Assembly: GCA_964455685.1 (NCBI GenBank)
Contig: CAYVZE010000001.1
Span: forward strand, 57,462 to 121,461
DNA: 64,000 bases
From: ZC4RG30 sp964455685
GTDB taxonomy: Bacteria > Pseudomonadota > Gammaproteobacteria > Steroidobacterales > Steroidobacteraceae
Direction: 5' to 3'
Position 1 is the stretch's first letter. Each line of letters opens with the position of its first letter. Below are positions 48,757 to 57,329 of the stretch, in pieces. The notes beneath the pieces are model-generated. The model was not told where the DNA came from. It saw only the letters and a list, made by a program, of their open reading frames with translations, and searched no databases. The position numbers and the translations under genes are program-made.

Positions 48757-49734
48757 TCAGTACTGCCGCGAGGGCAGCGCTTCGGCGGCGTTCTCCTGCG
48801 TGAACACCCCTTCCTCGGCGATCACGCGCCGCGGCACTGCCCGCCCCGCCACCACGTCCTTCACCGCCGCCATCAGCTGCGGGCCCAGCAGCGGATTGCA
48901 TTCGATGGAGGCATTGAGCTTGCCGGCGACCATGGCCTCGAAGGCGCCGCGCACCGCATCGATCGACACGATCAGGATGTCCACGCCGGGCTTCAGGCCC
49001 GCCTCCTCGATGGCCTGGATGGCACCGATGGCCATGTCGTCGTTGTGTGCGTAGAGCACGTCGATGCGACGCCCCTCGGCCTTCAGGAAGGCTTCCATCA
49101 CCTCCTTGCCCCTGGCGCGGGTGAAATCGCCAGTCTGCGAGCGCACGATCCTGTAGCGCGGATCGGATGAAATCACTTCCTGGAAGCCGCGCTTGCGATC
49201 GTTGGCGGGCGCCGAGCCCACGGTGCCCTGCAGCTCCACGATGCGGATCTCGCCGCTGCGGTCGCGGGTGGCGTCGAGCAGCCAGCGCGCCGCGCGGCGC
49301 CCCTCCTCGACGAAGTCCGAGCCGATCAGCGTCACGTACAGGGATTCATCCTCCACGTCGACCGCGCGGTCGGTGAGGATCACCGGGATGCCCGCCGCCC
49401 TGGCCTCGCGCAGCACCGGCTCCCAGCCGGTCTCCACCACCGGCGAGAACGAGATGACATCCACGCGCTGCGCAATGAAGGAGCGGATGGTCTTGATCTG
49501 GTTCTCCTGCTTCTGCTGCGCGTCGGAGAACTTCAACTCGATGCCGGCCTCCTCGGCGGCCTGCATGATGGATCGCGTATTGGCGGTGCGCCATTCGCTC
49601 TCGGCGCCGACCTGGGCGAAGCCCAGCACGATCCTGCCTTCCCCTGGCTGCTGGCGCGAACACCCGGCCAGTCCCGCCGCCGCGCCCAGCAGCAGCACGC
49701 CACATTGTCTCCGCGAGATCTTCATTCCTTTCAT
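48757..49734 (-). CDS. ytfQ: Sugar ABC importer binding protein, YtfQ-like, lipidated
   Basis: A 325-residue periplasmic-binding protein of the RbsB fold with a lipobox (AAAGLAGC, about Cys25), so anchored to the inner membrane. GFAQVGAESEWRTANTRSIMQAAEE and IRSFIAQRVDVISFSPVVETGWEPVLREARAAGIPVILTDR are the YtfQ-type sugar-binding segments; YAHNDDMAIGAIQAIEEAG is the hinge region. AGGGA lies 6 bases before the ATG at 49734. It is followed at once by the YtfR/YtfT/YjfF genes. YtfQ binds galactofuranose; arabinofuranose is my context-based guess. Confidence 0.88.
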   Translation of the reverse strand: MKGMKISRRQCGVLLLGAAAGLAGCSRQQPGEGRIVLGFAQVGAESEWRTANTRSIMQAAEEAGIELKFSDAQQKQENQIKTIRSFIAQRVDVISFSPVVETGWEPVLREARAAGIPVILTDRAVDVEDESLYVTLIGSDFVEEGRRAARWLLDATRDRSGEIRIVELQGTVGSAPANDRKRGFQEVISSDPRYRIVRSQTGDFTRARGKEVMEAFLKAEGRRIDVLYAHNDDMAIGAIQAIEEAGLKPGVDILIVSIDAVRGAFEAMVAGKLNASIECNPLLGPQLMAAVKDVVAGRAVPRRVIAEEGVFTQENAAEALPSRQY

Positions 49735-49764
49735 CCCCCGTTCCCTTGGTTCGTGGAGGCGCGC

Positions 49765-50775
49765 TCAGAGCATGGCCACGCCGTCGAGACTGAAGCCGGC
49801 CGGTTCGATGGCCAGCGGATTGACCAGCGGGCTGCCCAGTTCCGGCAGCTCGATCTGGAAGCGATCGCCCGGCTCCACCTTGATGCCGTCCGCGAAGCTC
49901 AGCGTGGCGGTGCCGAAGAAATGCAGGTGCACGTCGCCCGGGATGCGGTGCGCGGCGTACTTGAAGTGGTGGTATTCCAGGTTGGCCAGCGAATGGCTCA
50001 TGTTCGCCTCGCCGGTGAAGAAGGGCTTCTCCCAGCGCACCTGGTTGCCCCGCAGGATACGGCTGCGGCCTTCCAGGTGATGCGGCAGCGGCCCGGTGCG
50101 CAGCTCCGGGCCCACCGCGCACTGGCGCAGCTTGGAATGCGCCAGGTAGAGGTAGTTCTGGCGCTCGGTGACATGGTCGGAGAACTCATTGCCGATGGCG
50201 AAACCCAGCCGCACCGGCCGCCCCTCGGGCGAGATGACGTAAAGGCCCACCACCTCCGGCTCTTCGCCGGCATCGAGGGCGAAGGCCGGCGACACGATGG
50301 GCCGGCCGCAGCCGACCACGATGCTGCCATTGCCCTTGTAGAACCACTCCGGCTGCACGCCCGGCTGCGGCCCCGTCGGGCGTCCGCCTTCCAGTCCCCA
50401 CTGGAACATGCGCGCCGAATCAGTCAGCTGCGATTGCTCGCGGCTCTCACCAGCAGACTTGCGGTGCATGTCATCGCGGGCGCGGGCGCTGCCCAGGTGC
50501 GTGAGGCCCGTGCCGGACACCAGGCAGTGGTGCGGATCCGGATGCGTCAGCGGCGGCAGCATGCGACCGGATTCGAGTACCTCGGCATAGGGAATGCGGT
50601 GGGAGACTTCCGTGCCGGCCACCAGCGCCTCCAGCCCCGTGCCCGCCGCGAAGCAGTGCTGCGCGAGCTCGTAGGTGGACCCGGCGCCCGCCAGCACGGC
50701 CACCTGCGAGCCGTCCTCCTCCACCCGGCCCACGCAGGGGTGCTGCCCCTCGTCCATGAACTGGATCAGCCGCAT
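49765..50775 (-). CDS. gguC: GguC / AraD1-type FAH-fold enzyme
   Basis: A 336-residue protein of the fumarylacetoacetate hydrolase superfamily. MRLIQFMDEG, the VSGTGLTHLGSARARDDMH segment, PEWFYKGNGSIVVGCGRPI and FGTATLSFADGIKVEPGD match the GguC (AraD1) family found beside L-arabinose/galactose ABC importers. The family is thought to act on 2-keto-3-deoxy-pentonates in oxidative pentose pathways; which reaction is unsettled. The ATG at 50775 overlaps the SDR stop (ATGA) upstream and the YtfQ-like gene follows after 30 bases, so enzyme and importer are one operon. Confidence 0.85.
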   Translation of the reverse strand: MRLIQFMDEGQHPCVGRVEEDGSQVAVLAGAGSTYELAQHCFAAGTGLEALVAGTEVSHRIPYAEVLESGRMLPPLTHPDPHHCLVSGTGLTHLGSARARDDMHRKSAGESREQSQLTDSARMFQWGLEGGRPTGPQPGVQPEWFYKGNGSIVVGCGRPIVSPAFALDAGEEPEVVGLYVISPEGRPVRLGFAIGNEFSDHVTERQNYLYLAHSKLRQCAVGPELRTGPLPHHLEGRSRILRGNQVRWEKPFFTGEANMSHSLANLEYHHFKYAAHRIPGDVHLHFFGTATLSFADGIKVEPGDRFQIELPELGSPLVNPLAIEPAGFSLDGVAML

Positions 50776-51572
50776 CACGTCCACCCGTTGTCCACGATGT
50801 ACTCCTGCGCCGTGCAGCCGCGTGCGTCGTCGGAGGCCAGGAACAGCACCATGGCCGCGATGTCCGGCGCCTGCAACGGGTCCGGTATGCACTGCATGCG
50901 CGCCAGCTCACCGGCCATGTCGGGCAGCGCGTGCAGGCGCAGCTGCCGCTCGGTCATCACCCAGCCGGGCGAGACCACGTTGATGCGGATGCGGTGCGCG
51001 CCCAGCTCCTTCGCCAGCCCGCGCGTGAGCCCCATGACCGAGGACTTGGCAGTGGCATAGGCGACGTAACCGCCTGTCTTTGCCCGCCAGCCGGTGGAGC
51101 CGATGTTGATGATGGAGCCACCGCCCAGGCGGCGCATGCCGGGAACCACGGCCTGGATGGCAAAGAACGCCGGGCGCTGGTTCACCGCCATGCGCTCGTC
51201 CCAGTATTCAGGCGTGACCGATTCGGTGGGGTGGCGGTCGTCGCTGGCCACGTTGTTCACCAGCACGCGGAAGTCGCCGAGTCCGGCGGCCGCTTCGCGG
51301 ATCGCGGCCTGCAGGGCAGCAATGTCGCTGACGTCGCAGCGGCGGAACCAGGGCTCCGGCAGCCCCTGTCCGGCCAGGTCCTGCACCAGCCGGCGCGAGG
51401 GCTCCTCGGCGATGTCCACGAAGGCCACCCGGCAGCCCTGGCGTGCGAATCCCTCCACCAGGCTGGCGCCGATGCCGCTGCCGCCGCCGGTGATGAACAC
51501 GCACCGGCCCGCGAGGCTCGGGAACCTCGCCGCAGCAGCAGAGAACCTCGGATCCGAGACCACGTCCGTCAT
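50775..51572 (-). CDS. SDR sugar 1-dehydrogenase (arabinose/xylose type)
   Basis: A 265-residue classical SDR. The cofactor loop is FITGGGSGIGASLV, NNVASDD is the NNAG variant, the catalytic Ser is in NIGSTGWRAK and the Tyr/Lys in YVAYATAKSS. FVDIAEEP after beta2 has Asp, so NAD(H) is preferred. Similar enzymes oxidise D-xylose or L-arabinose at C1 in Caulobacter- and Herbaspirillum-type oxidative pathways. First gene of the SDR-gguC-ytfQRT-yjfF operon, divergent from the MalK-like gene; with the lactonase it would give the pentonate. Exact sugar inferred from context. Confidence 0.83.
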   Translation of the reverse strand: MTDVVSDPRFSAAAARFPSLAGRCVFITGGGSGIGASLVEGFARQGCRVAFVDIAEEPSRRLVQDLAGQGLPEPWFRRCDVSDIAALQAAIREAAAGLGDFRVLVNNVASDDRHPTESVTPEYWDERMAVNQRPAFFAIQAVVPGMRRLGGGSIINIGSTGWRAKTGGYVAYATAKSSVMGLTRGLAKELGAHRIRINVVSPGWVMTERQLRLHALPDMAGELARMQCIPDPLQAPDIAAMVLFLASDDARGCTAQEYIVDNGWT

Positions 51573-51624
51573 CCCTTTCCCCTCGCATGGCGCGCGATCC
51601 CGCGCGCGCGTGCGCCCGTATTCT

Positions 51625-51652
51625 CGTTGACAGGAATTGTCCCCCACGCACA
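51625..51652 (+). promoter_or_regulatory. Sigma-70-like promoter for the second ABC importer operon
   Basis: TTGACA (51625-51630, 6/6) and CACAAT (51647-51652, 4/6) with a 16-base spacer, 31 bases before the GTG start at 51683. Within it GACA (51627-51630) and TGTC (51636-51639) form a short inverted repeat that could be an operator half-pair. Confidence 0.45.
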
Positions 51653-51682
51653 ATAGCCGAACAACAAGAACAGGGGGAGCGG

Positions 51683-52774
51683 GTGTCAGGGGTTTCACTG
51701 ACCGGCGTCAGCAAACGCTTCGGCGACACGCAGGTGTTCGACAACCTGTCCCTGCAGGTTCCCGCCGGGGAATTCGTCGTGTTCCTGGGCCCCTCCGGCT
51801 GCGGCAAATCCACCCTTCTGCGCATGATCGCCGGGCTGGAAACCCTCGACGCCGGCGAGATCCGCATCGGCAGCCGGCGGGTCGATCCGCTGCCGCCGGG
51901 CGCGCGCAACGTGGCCATGGTGTTCCAGCAGTACGCCCTGTACCCACACATGAGCGTACGCGAGAACCTGGCCTTCGGGCTGCGCAATGCGGGAAGGACT
52001 TCCGCGGAGATCAACTCCCGCATCGACGAGGCCGCCCAGCGCCTGAAGATCGCCGAACTGCTGGAGCGGCGCCCCGGGCAGCTCTCCGGCGGCCAGCGCC
52101 AGCGCGTGGCCATCGCCCGCGCCATCGTCAAGCAGCCGGCCCTGTTCCTGTTCGATGAACCCCTCTCCAACCTCGATGCCGCGCTGCGCGCGCACACGCG
52201 CATCGAGCTGGCGCAGCTGCACCAGCAGCTCGGCACCACCATGATCTTCGTCACCCACGACCAGGTGGAGGCCATGACGCTGGCCGACCGCATCGTGGTG
52301 CTCAATGCCGGACGCATCGAGCAGGTGGGCACGCCGATGGAGATCTACCGCCGCCCCGCCTCGCTGTTCGTGGCGGGCTTCGTCGGCACGCCGCGCATCA
52401 ACCTGGTGCCGGTGGAAGTGGCCGAGTCCGCCGGCCGCGCACTGGCACGGCTGCCCGATGGCGCCACGGTGGCCACGCAGGTGGACTACGCGGCCCTGCC
52501 CCGCGGTCCCCGTCTCACCCTGGGCGTGCGGCCCGAGGCCATCCGCCTGGTGGATCCTGCGACCGCCGACCTGCGCGGCACGGTGCGCGTGGTCGAGCGC
52601 CTCGGCGACCGCACGCATGTCCACGTGGCGCTGTCGGACGGCACCCTGCTCACGGCCGAAGACCGCGGGGACTCCCCGGCGCGTCCCGGCCAACCCGCGG
52701 GCCTGTCGGTGAACGGACAGGAGGCCCACCTGTTCGCCGCCGACGGCACCGCCTACCACGGCGCGGCGGCGTGA
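51683..52774 (+). CDS. Sugar ABC importer ATPase, MalK/UgpC type
   Basis: A 363-residue ATPase. Walker A GPSGCGKST, Q-loop FQQYALYPHM, signature LSGGQRQRVAIARA, Walker B LFLFDEPLSNLD and H-loop VTHDQVEA are all intact; the C-terminal 120 residues form the OB/MOP regulatory domain (LGVRPEAIRLVD). Such multitask ATPases serve CUT1 oligosaccharide importers. The start is GTG at 51683, with AGGGGGAG 4 bases upstream; an upstream in-frame ATG lies in the promoter region. It overlaps the next permease gene (GTGA). Confidence 0.92.
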   Translation: MSGVSLTGVSKRFGDTQVFDNLSLQVPAGEFVVFLGPSGCGKSTLLRMIAGLETLDAGEIRIGSRRVDPLPPGARNVAMVFQQYALYPHMSVRENLAFGLRNAGRTSAEINSRIDEAAQRLKIAELLERRPGQLSGGQRQRVAIARAIVKQPALFLFDEPLSNLDAALRAHTRIELAQLHQQLGTTMIFVTHDQVEAMTLADRIVVLNAGRIEQVGTPMEIYRRPASLFVAGFVGTPRINLVPVEVAESAGRALARLPDGATVATQVDYAALPRGPRLTLGVRPEAIRLVDPATADLRGTVRVVERLGDRTHVHVALSDGTLLTAEDRGDSPARPGQPAGLSVNGQEAHLFAADGTAYHGAAA

Positions 52775-53667
52775 GCATGGGCGCCCAGCCAGCAGGCCGG
52801 CCCGCGGGCTGGCAGCGATGGTCGGGACTGCTGTTCACTGCTCCTTATCTCCTCGTCTTCGTGCTGATGCTGGTGGTGCCCCTGCTGATCGGCATCCGCC
52901 TGTCACTGATGCATGGCGACCTGTTCGGCATGACAGCCTTCGTGGGGCTGGACAATTTCGCGCGCCTCGCGCGCGATCCGGTGTTCCGCCAGACGGTGTG
53001 GAACACCTTCTACTTCGTGCTGCTGACGGTGCCGGCGATGACGCTGCTGGGCCTCGCGCTGGCCCTGGTACTGAACCAGCAGACGCGCTGGGCCGCGGTG
53101 CTGCGCGCCATCTTCTTCGCCTCCACCGTGCTGTCGGTGACGGTGGTGACGCTGATCTGGCGGCTGGTGCTGATTCCCGAGGGCGGCCTGGCCGCGGTGA
53201 TCGCCAGGGCACTGGGCCAGCAGCCCATCGCCTTCCTCAATGAGCAGGCGCTGGCCCTGCCCTCCATCGCGGCGACCACCCTCTGGTGGGGCATCGGCCT
53301 GCCCATGGTGCTGTTCCTGGCAGCGCTGCAGCAGGTGCCGCGCGAGCTGTACGAGGCCGCCGCGCTCGACAATGCCTCGCGCTGGCGCATGTTCACCTCC
53401 ATCACCCTGCCCTCGATCCGCCGCACCCTGGTGCTGGTGGTGATCGTGGAGATCATCCTGCAGTTCCAGCTGTTCGGGCAGCCGCACCTGATGACCGGCG
53501 GCGGGCCCAACAACTCCACCCGGCCGGTGGTGCTGTTCATCTACGAGACCGGCTGGAAGCAGTGGCAGCTGGGCTATGCCGCCGCGGCCTCGCAGGTGCT
53601 GTTCGCCATGATCGCGGTGGCCGCCATGGTGCAGTACTACTTCTCCTCGCGGCGGGAGGCCGCATGA
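52771..53667 (+). CDS. CUT1 sugar ABC permease, MalF/UgpA-like
   Basis: A 298-residue inner-membrane permease with six main helices. The EAA loop is YEAAALDNASRWRMFTSITLPSIRRTL (about 190-216), which docks to the ATPase. GTG 52771 overlaps the ATPase stop; ATG 52777 is the alternative. It pairs with the MalG-like permease, which overlaps its stop (ATGA). Substrate class, from CUT1 membership and neighbours, is an oligosaccharide such as arabino-oligosaccharide. Confidence 0.9.
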   Translation: MSMGAQPAGRPAGWQRWSGLLFTAPYLLVFVLMLVVPLLIGIRLSLMHGDLFGMTAFVGLDNFARLARDPVFRQTVWNTFYFVLLTVPAMTLLGLALALVLNQQTRWAAVLRAIFFASTVLSVTVVTLIWRLVLIPEGGLAAVIARALGQQPIAFLNEQALALPSIAATTLWWGIGLPMVLFLAALQQVPRELYEAAALDNASRWRMFTSITLPSIRRTLVLVVIVEIILQFQLFGQPHLMTGGGPNNSTRPVVLFIYETGWKQWQLGYAAAASQVLFAMIAVAAMVQYYFSSRREAA

Positions 53668-54497
53668 GCACGCTGGCCTTCCAGCGGCCGCCGCGCCTGG
53701 CCGTGGTGCTGGTGGTAGTCGCCGCCATCATGATGCTCACGCCCATGCTGTGGGTGCTGGTGCTGAGCTTCAAGGACAATGCGGCGCTGATGGCCGACAC
53801 CAGCTCGGCCTTCCGCCCGCCGTGGACGCTGGCCAACTTCCGCAACATCCTCGGCGAGGGCCAGGTGTTCACCTGGCTGGGCAACAGCGTGATCGTGTCG
53901 CTCAGCATGACCGCCGGCGTGCTGGTGCTGTCCTCGCTGGCCGGCTACGCCTTCGCGCGCCTGGATTTCCCCGGCCGCAAGGTGCTGTTCGTGCTGGTGC
54001 TGCTGGGACTGGCCATCCCGGAGCAGGCGGTGATCATCGGCCGCCACCAGATGTTCAGCGCCGTGTCCATGCACAACACCTACACGGCGCTGGTGCTGCC
54101 GGGCCTGTCCATGCCCTTTGGCGTGTTCCTGATGACGCAGTACTTCCGCGCCATGCCGAAGGAGCTGGACGAGGCGGCGCGGCTGGATGGCGCCTCGCGC
54201 CTGGCCATCTTCTGGCGCATCCTGCTGCCGCTGAGCATCCCGGCGCAGGCCACGCTGGGCATCTTCACCTTCCTGCACGCCTGGAACGACTACTGGTGGC
54301 CGCTGATCAGCGCTACCGACAAGGACATGCTGACGCTGACCGTGGGCATCGCGGCCACGCAGATGAACTTCGCCCAGGCCGAGGGACTGGGCTTCCTGAT
54401 GGCGCAGGCCGTGTTCGCGGGCCTGCCCACGCTGCTGGTGTACCTGGTGTTCCAGAAATACATCGTGCGTGCGGTGGCGGGGGCCGCGGGGCAATGA
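53664..54497 (+). CDS. CUT1 sugar ABC permease, MalG/UgpE-like
   Basis: A 277-residue permease with six helices. The EAA loop reads LDEAARLDGASRLAIFWRILLPLSIPA. FFRNxxxNSxxV-type segment is NFRNILGEGQVFTWLGNSVIVSLSMT. It overlaps both neighbours by ATGA, so ATPase, two permeases and binding protein are translationally linked. Confidence 0.9.
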   Translation: MSTLAFQRPPRLAVVLVVVAAIMMLTPMLWVLVLSFKDNAALMADTSSAFRPPWTLANFRNILGEGQVFTWLGNSVIVSLSMTAGVLVLSSLAGYAFARLDFPGRKVLFVLVLLGLAIPEQAVIIGRHQMFSAVSMHNTYTALVLPGLSMPFGVFLMTQYFRAMPKELDEAARLDGASRLAIFWRILLPLSIPAQATLGIFTFLHAWNDYWWPLISATDKDMLTLTVGIAATQMNFAQAEGLGFLMAQAVFAGLPTLLVYLVFQKYIVRAVAGAAGQ

Positions 54498-55804
54498 GGC
54501 GCTGGCTTTTCCCCGTGGCGCTGGCCCTGCTCGCCGCCGGCTGCGGCCACAAGGATGATCGCACCCGGCTGGTGGTGCAGCGCTTCTTCGGCGCCTGCCA
54601 GGCCGAGTACGGCCATGTGGCCGATCCCGGCAAGGCCGAGGGCGAGTGCGGGATCATCACCGCGATGATCAACCAGTTCGAGGCGGCCAACCCGGGCCTG
54701 CGCGTGGTCGAGAACACCGTGTTCTGGCCGGGCTACGACCAGCTCACCGCACAGCTCGCCGCCAATGGCGCGCCCGACCTGGTCACCATGCACAGCTCGG
54801 CCATTCCCGACTACGAGGCGCGCGGGCTGCTCGAGCCGCTGGATGACCTGCTGGCCGCCGTGGGCATCCATCCCGACCAGTTCACCGAGGCGGCGCGTGC
54901 CGGCGTGACCGTGGACGGCCGCATCATGGGCCTGCCCATCGACGTGTGGGCGCCGCTGTGGCACGTGAACATGAACCTGTTCCGCCAGGCCGGGCTGGTG
55001 CAGGACGGCAAACCGGTGCTGCCCACCAGCACCGCGGAGTTCCACGCCCATGCCGCGCAGTTCCGCGAGCGCACCGGCAAGCCCTACTTCATCCAGGTCA
55101 CGAGCAAGGACTTCGCCGGTCCCATGCGCCTGTTCTACGCCTGGATGATGCAGCAGGGCGTGCTGCCCTTCCGCGACGCGCACCATGCCAACTTCGACAG
55201 CCCGGAGGCCCGGCGCGCGCTGGAGTTCATGACCGAGCTGTACCGGCGCGGCCACAGCGCCCGGAACCTCGACTACGCCGGCGCCGTGTCGGCGTTCCTG
55301 AAGGGCGAGGGCGGCATCCTGGTCGATGGTACCTGGATGGTGGGGCAGTTCGATGCCGCCGCGAAGGACGCCAGCAGCCCCCTGTACCAGGGCTACGCCG
55401 TGCGTCCCTTCCCCTTCCTCTTCCAGGGCCGGCAGGTGTCGCTGGTCGACGGCCACAACTGGGTGATGCCACGCAATCCGCGCCGCACCGAGGCACAGCG
55501 CGAGGCCGCGCAGCGATTCCTGGCGTACTTCGCCGCCAACGACTTCCAGTGGGCGCGCACCGGACACTTCCCGGCCTACCGCGCCATCATCGACAGCCCC
55601 GAGTGGCAGGCGCTGCCGCATCGCGAGGACATCGCCATCATCACCCGGATCGGCGAGCCCCTGCCCCGCTTCGTGCGGCGGCAGTCGCCCATCGAGTTCA
55701 TCGTCGGCGAGGAGGCCGCCGCGGCCTTCACCGGCGTGAAGCCCATCGAGCGCGCGCTGGCCGACATGCAGCGCCGTGCCAACGAGATCCTGCAGAGTTT
55801 CTGA
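54494..55804 (+). CDS. CUT1 extracellular solute-binding protein (family 1), lipidated
   Basis: A 436-residue binding protein with a lipobox (LLAAGC, Cys17). MINQFEAANPGLRVVENTVFWPGYDQLTAQLAANGAPDLVTMHSSAIPDYEARGLLEPLDDLL is the typical SBP_bac_1 lobe-1 pattern; GLPIDVWAPLWHVNMNLFRQAGL and GTWMVGQFDAA form the hinge and ligand region, rich in Trp for sugar stacking. Four cysteines near the mature N-terminus (GACQAEYG, GECGI) may make disulphides, which is uncommon. Located last in the importer operon, just before the cytoplasmic GH51 gene (16-base gap). Confidence 0.9.
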   Translation: MRRWLFPVALALLAAGCGHKDDRTRLVVQRFFGACQAEYGHVADPGKAEGECGIITAMINQFEAANPGLRVVENTVFWPGYDQLTAQLAANGAPDLVTMHSSAIPDYEARGLLEPLDDLLAAVGIHPDQFTEAARAGVTVDGRIMGLPIDVWAPLWHVNMNLFRQAGLVQDGKPVLPTSTAEFHAHAAQFRERTGKPYFIQVTSKDFAGPMRLFYAWMMQQGVLPFRDAHHANFDSPEARRALEFMTELYRRGHSARNLDYAGAVSAFLKGEGGILVDGTWMVGQFDAAAKDASSPLYQGYAVRPFPFLFQGRQVSLVDGHNWVMPRNPRRTEAQREAAQRFLAYFAANDFQWARTGHFPAYRAIIDSPEWQALPHREDIAIITRIGEPLPRFVRRQSPIEFIVGEEAAAAFTGVKPIERALADMQRRANEILQSF

Positions 55805-55820
55805 CAGCAAGGGAGCATTC

Positions 55821-57329
55821 GTGCAAAAGGCCCGCGTCATCGCCGACCGCGATTTCCTCATCGACACCCTGGACCGGCGCGTGTTCGGCGCCTTCATCGA
55901 GCACCTGGGGCGCTGCATCTATGGCGGGGTGTACGAGCCGGGCCATCCCACGGCCGACGAGCACGGCTTCCGCGGCGACGTGCTGGCACTGGCACGCGAG
56001 CTGGGCGTGACCATCATGCGCTGGCCCGGCGGCAACTTCGTCTCCGGCTACAACTGGCGCGACGGCGTGGGGCCGAAGGAGCAGCGCCCGGTGCGCCTGG
56101 ACCTCGCCTGGTTCTCGAAGGAGACCAACCAGTTCGGCACCAACGAGTTCATCACCTGGTGCCGCAAGGCCGGCGTGGAGCCGATGCTGGCGGTGAACCT
56201 GGGCACGGCCGGGCCCGAGGAGGCGCGGCAGCTGGTGGAGTACTGCAACCACCCCGGCGGCACCGGGTACTCGGACCTGCGCATCGCGCACGGCTATCCC
56301 GAGCCCCATGATGTGCGCTTCTGGTGCCTGGGCAACGAGATGGACGGCCCCTGGCAGATCTGCCACAAGAACGCCACCGAGTATGGCCGCACCGCGCAGG
56401 AGGCGGCCAAGGTGATGCGCTGGACCTCCGGCGGCATCACGCTGGCGGCCTGCGGCTCCTCCTACCGCGAGATGCCCACCTACGGCGCCTGGGAGTACGA
56501 GGTGCTGGACCACTGCTTCGAGTCGGTGGACTTCATCTCCATGCACCAGTACTTCCACAACCGCGACGACGACATCGCGAAGTTCTTCACCCACGTCGAC
56601 AAGCTCGACCGCTACATCACCGAGGTGGCGGCCATCGCCGACGCGGTGGCGGCGAAGCGCCGCAGCAGCAAGCGCATCATGCTGTCGGTGGACGAGTGGA
56701 ATGTCTGGTACAAGGCGCGCACGCCCGAGGACCTGGCCCGGCCGGGCTGGCCGGTGGCGCCTGAGCTGCTGGAAGAGGTCTACAACTTCGAGGACGCGCT
56801 GGTGGTGGGCGGCGCGCTGATCACGCTGGTGAACCACGCTGACCGGGTCAAGACGGCCTGCCTCGCGCAGCTGGTCAACGCCATCGGTGCCATCCGCACC
56901 GAGACCGGCGGGCCGGCGTGGCGGCAGACCATCTTCCACCCCTTCGCGCTGACCGCGCGCCTGGCCCGCGGCAATGTGCTGCGGCTGGCCACCGACTGCG
57001 ACACCTTCAGCGCCGGCGACTACCCGGACGCGCCCAACCTGCTGGCCGCGGCCACCCACGACCCGGCCACGGGGGCAGTGACGGTGCTGGCCCTGAACCG
57101 CTCACGGGAGACGATGCAACTGTCGGCCGACCTGCGCGGGTTCGGCGGGCTGGAGATCGCGCAGAGCTTCCAGCTGCACCACGTTGACCTGAAGGCCGTG
57201 AACACCAGGGCAGCACCGGACACGGTGCAGCCCGTGCCGCACCGCCACTGCCGTTGCCTCCAGGGACGGCTCGAGGCCAGCCTCGAGCCGCTGTCCTGGA
57301 ACCTGTTCTCGCTGCGCGCGGCGCGCTAG
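55821..57329 (+). CDS. abfA: Cytoplasmic GH51 alpha-L-arabinofuranosidase
   Basis: A 502-residue enzyme without signal peptide. RVFGAFIEHLGRCIYGGVYEPGH opens the barrel; acid/base Glu in WCLGNEMDGPWQ, nucleophile Glu in SVDEWNVWYK, and RWPGGNFVSGYNWRDGVGPKEQRP are all as in AbfA-type GH51. The start is GTG at 55821, with AAGGGAG six bases upstream; nothing else fits the N-terminus. It would cleave arabino-oligosaccharides brought in by the MalFGK-type importer encoded just upstream. Its stop overlaps that of the convergent TonB receptor gene by four bases. Confidence 0.93.
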   Translation: MQKARVIADRDFLIDTLDRRVFGAFIEHLGRCIYGGVYEPGHPTADEHGFRGDVLALARELGVTIMRWPGGNFVSGYNWRDGVGPKEQRPVRLDLAWFSKETNQFGTNEFITWCRKAGVEPMLAVNLGTAGPEEARQLVEYCNHPGGTGYSDLRIAHGYPEPHDVRFWCLGNEMDGPWQICHKNATEYGRTAQEAAKVMRWTSGGITLAACGSSYREMPTYGAWEYEVLDHCFESVDFISMHQYFHNRDDDIAKFFTHVDKLDRYITEVAAIADAVAAKRRSSKRIMLSVDEWNVWYKARTPEDLARPGWPVAPELLEEVYNFEDALVVGGALITLVNHADRVKTACLAQLVNAIGAIRTETGGPAWRQTIFHPFALTARLARGNVLRLATDCDTFSAGDYPDAPNLLAAATHDPATGAVTVLALNRSRETMQLSADLRGFGGLEIAQSFQLHHVDLKAVNTRAAPDTVQPVPHRHCRCLQGRLEASLEPLSWNLFSLRAAR

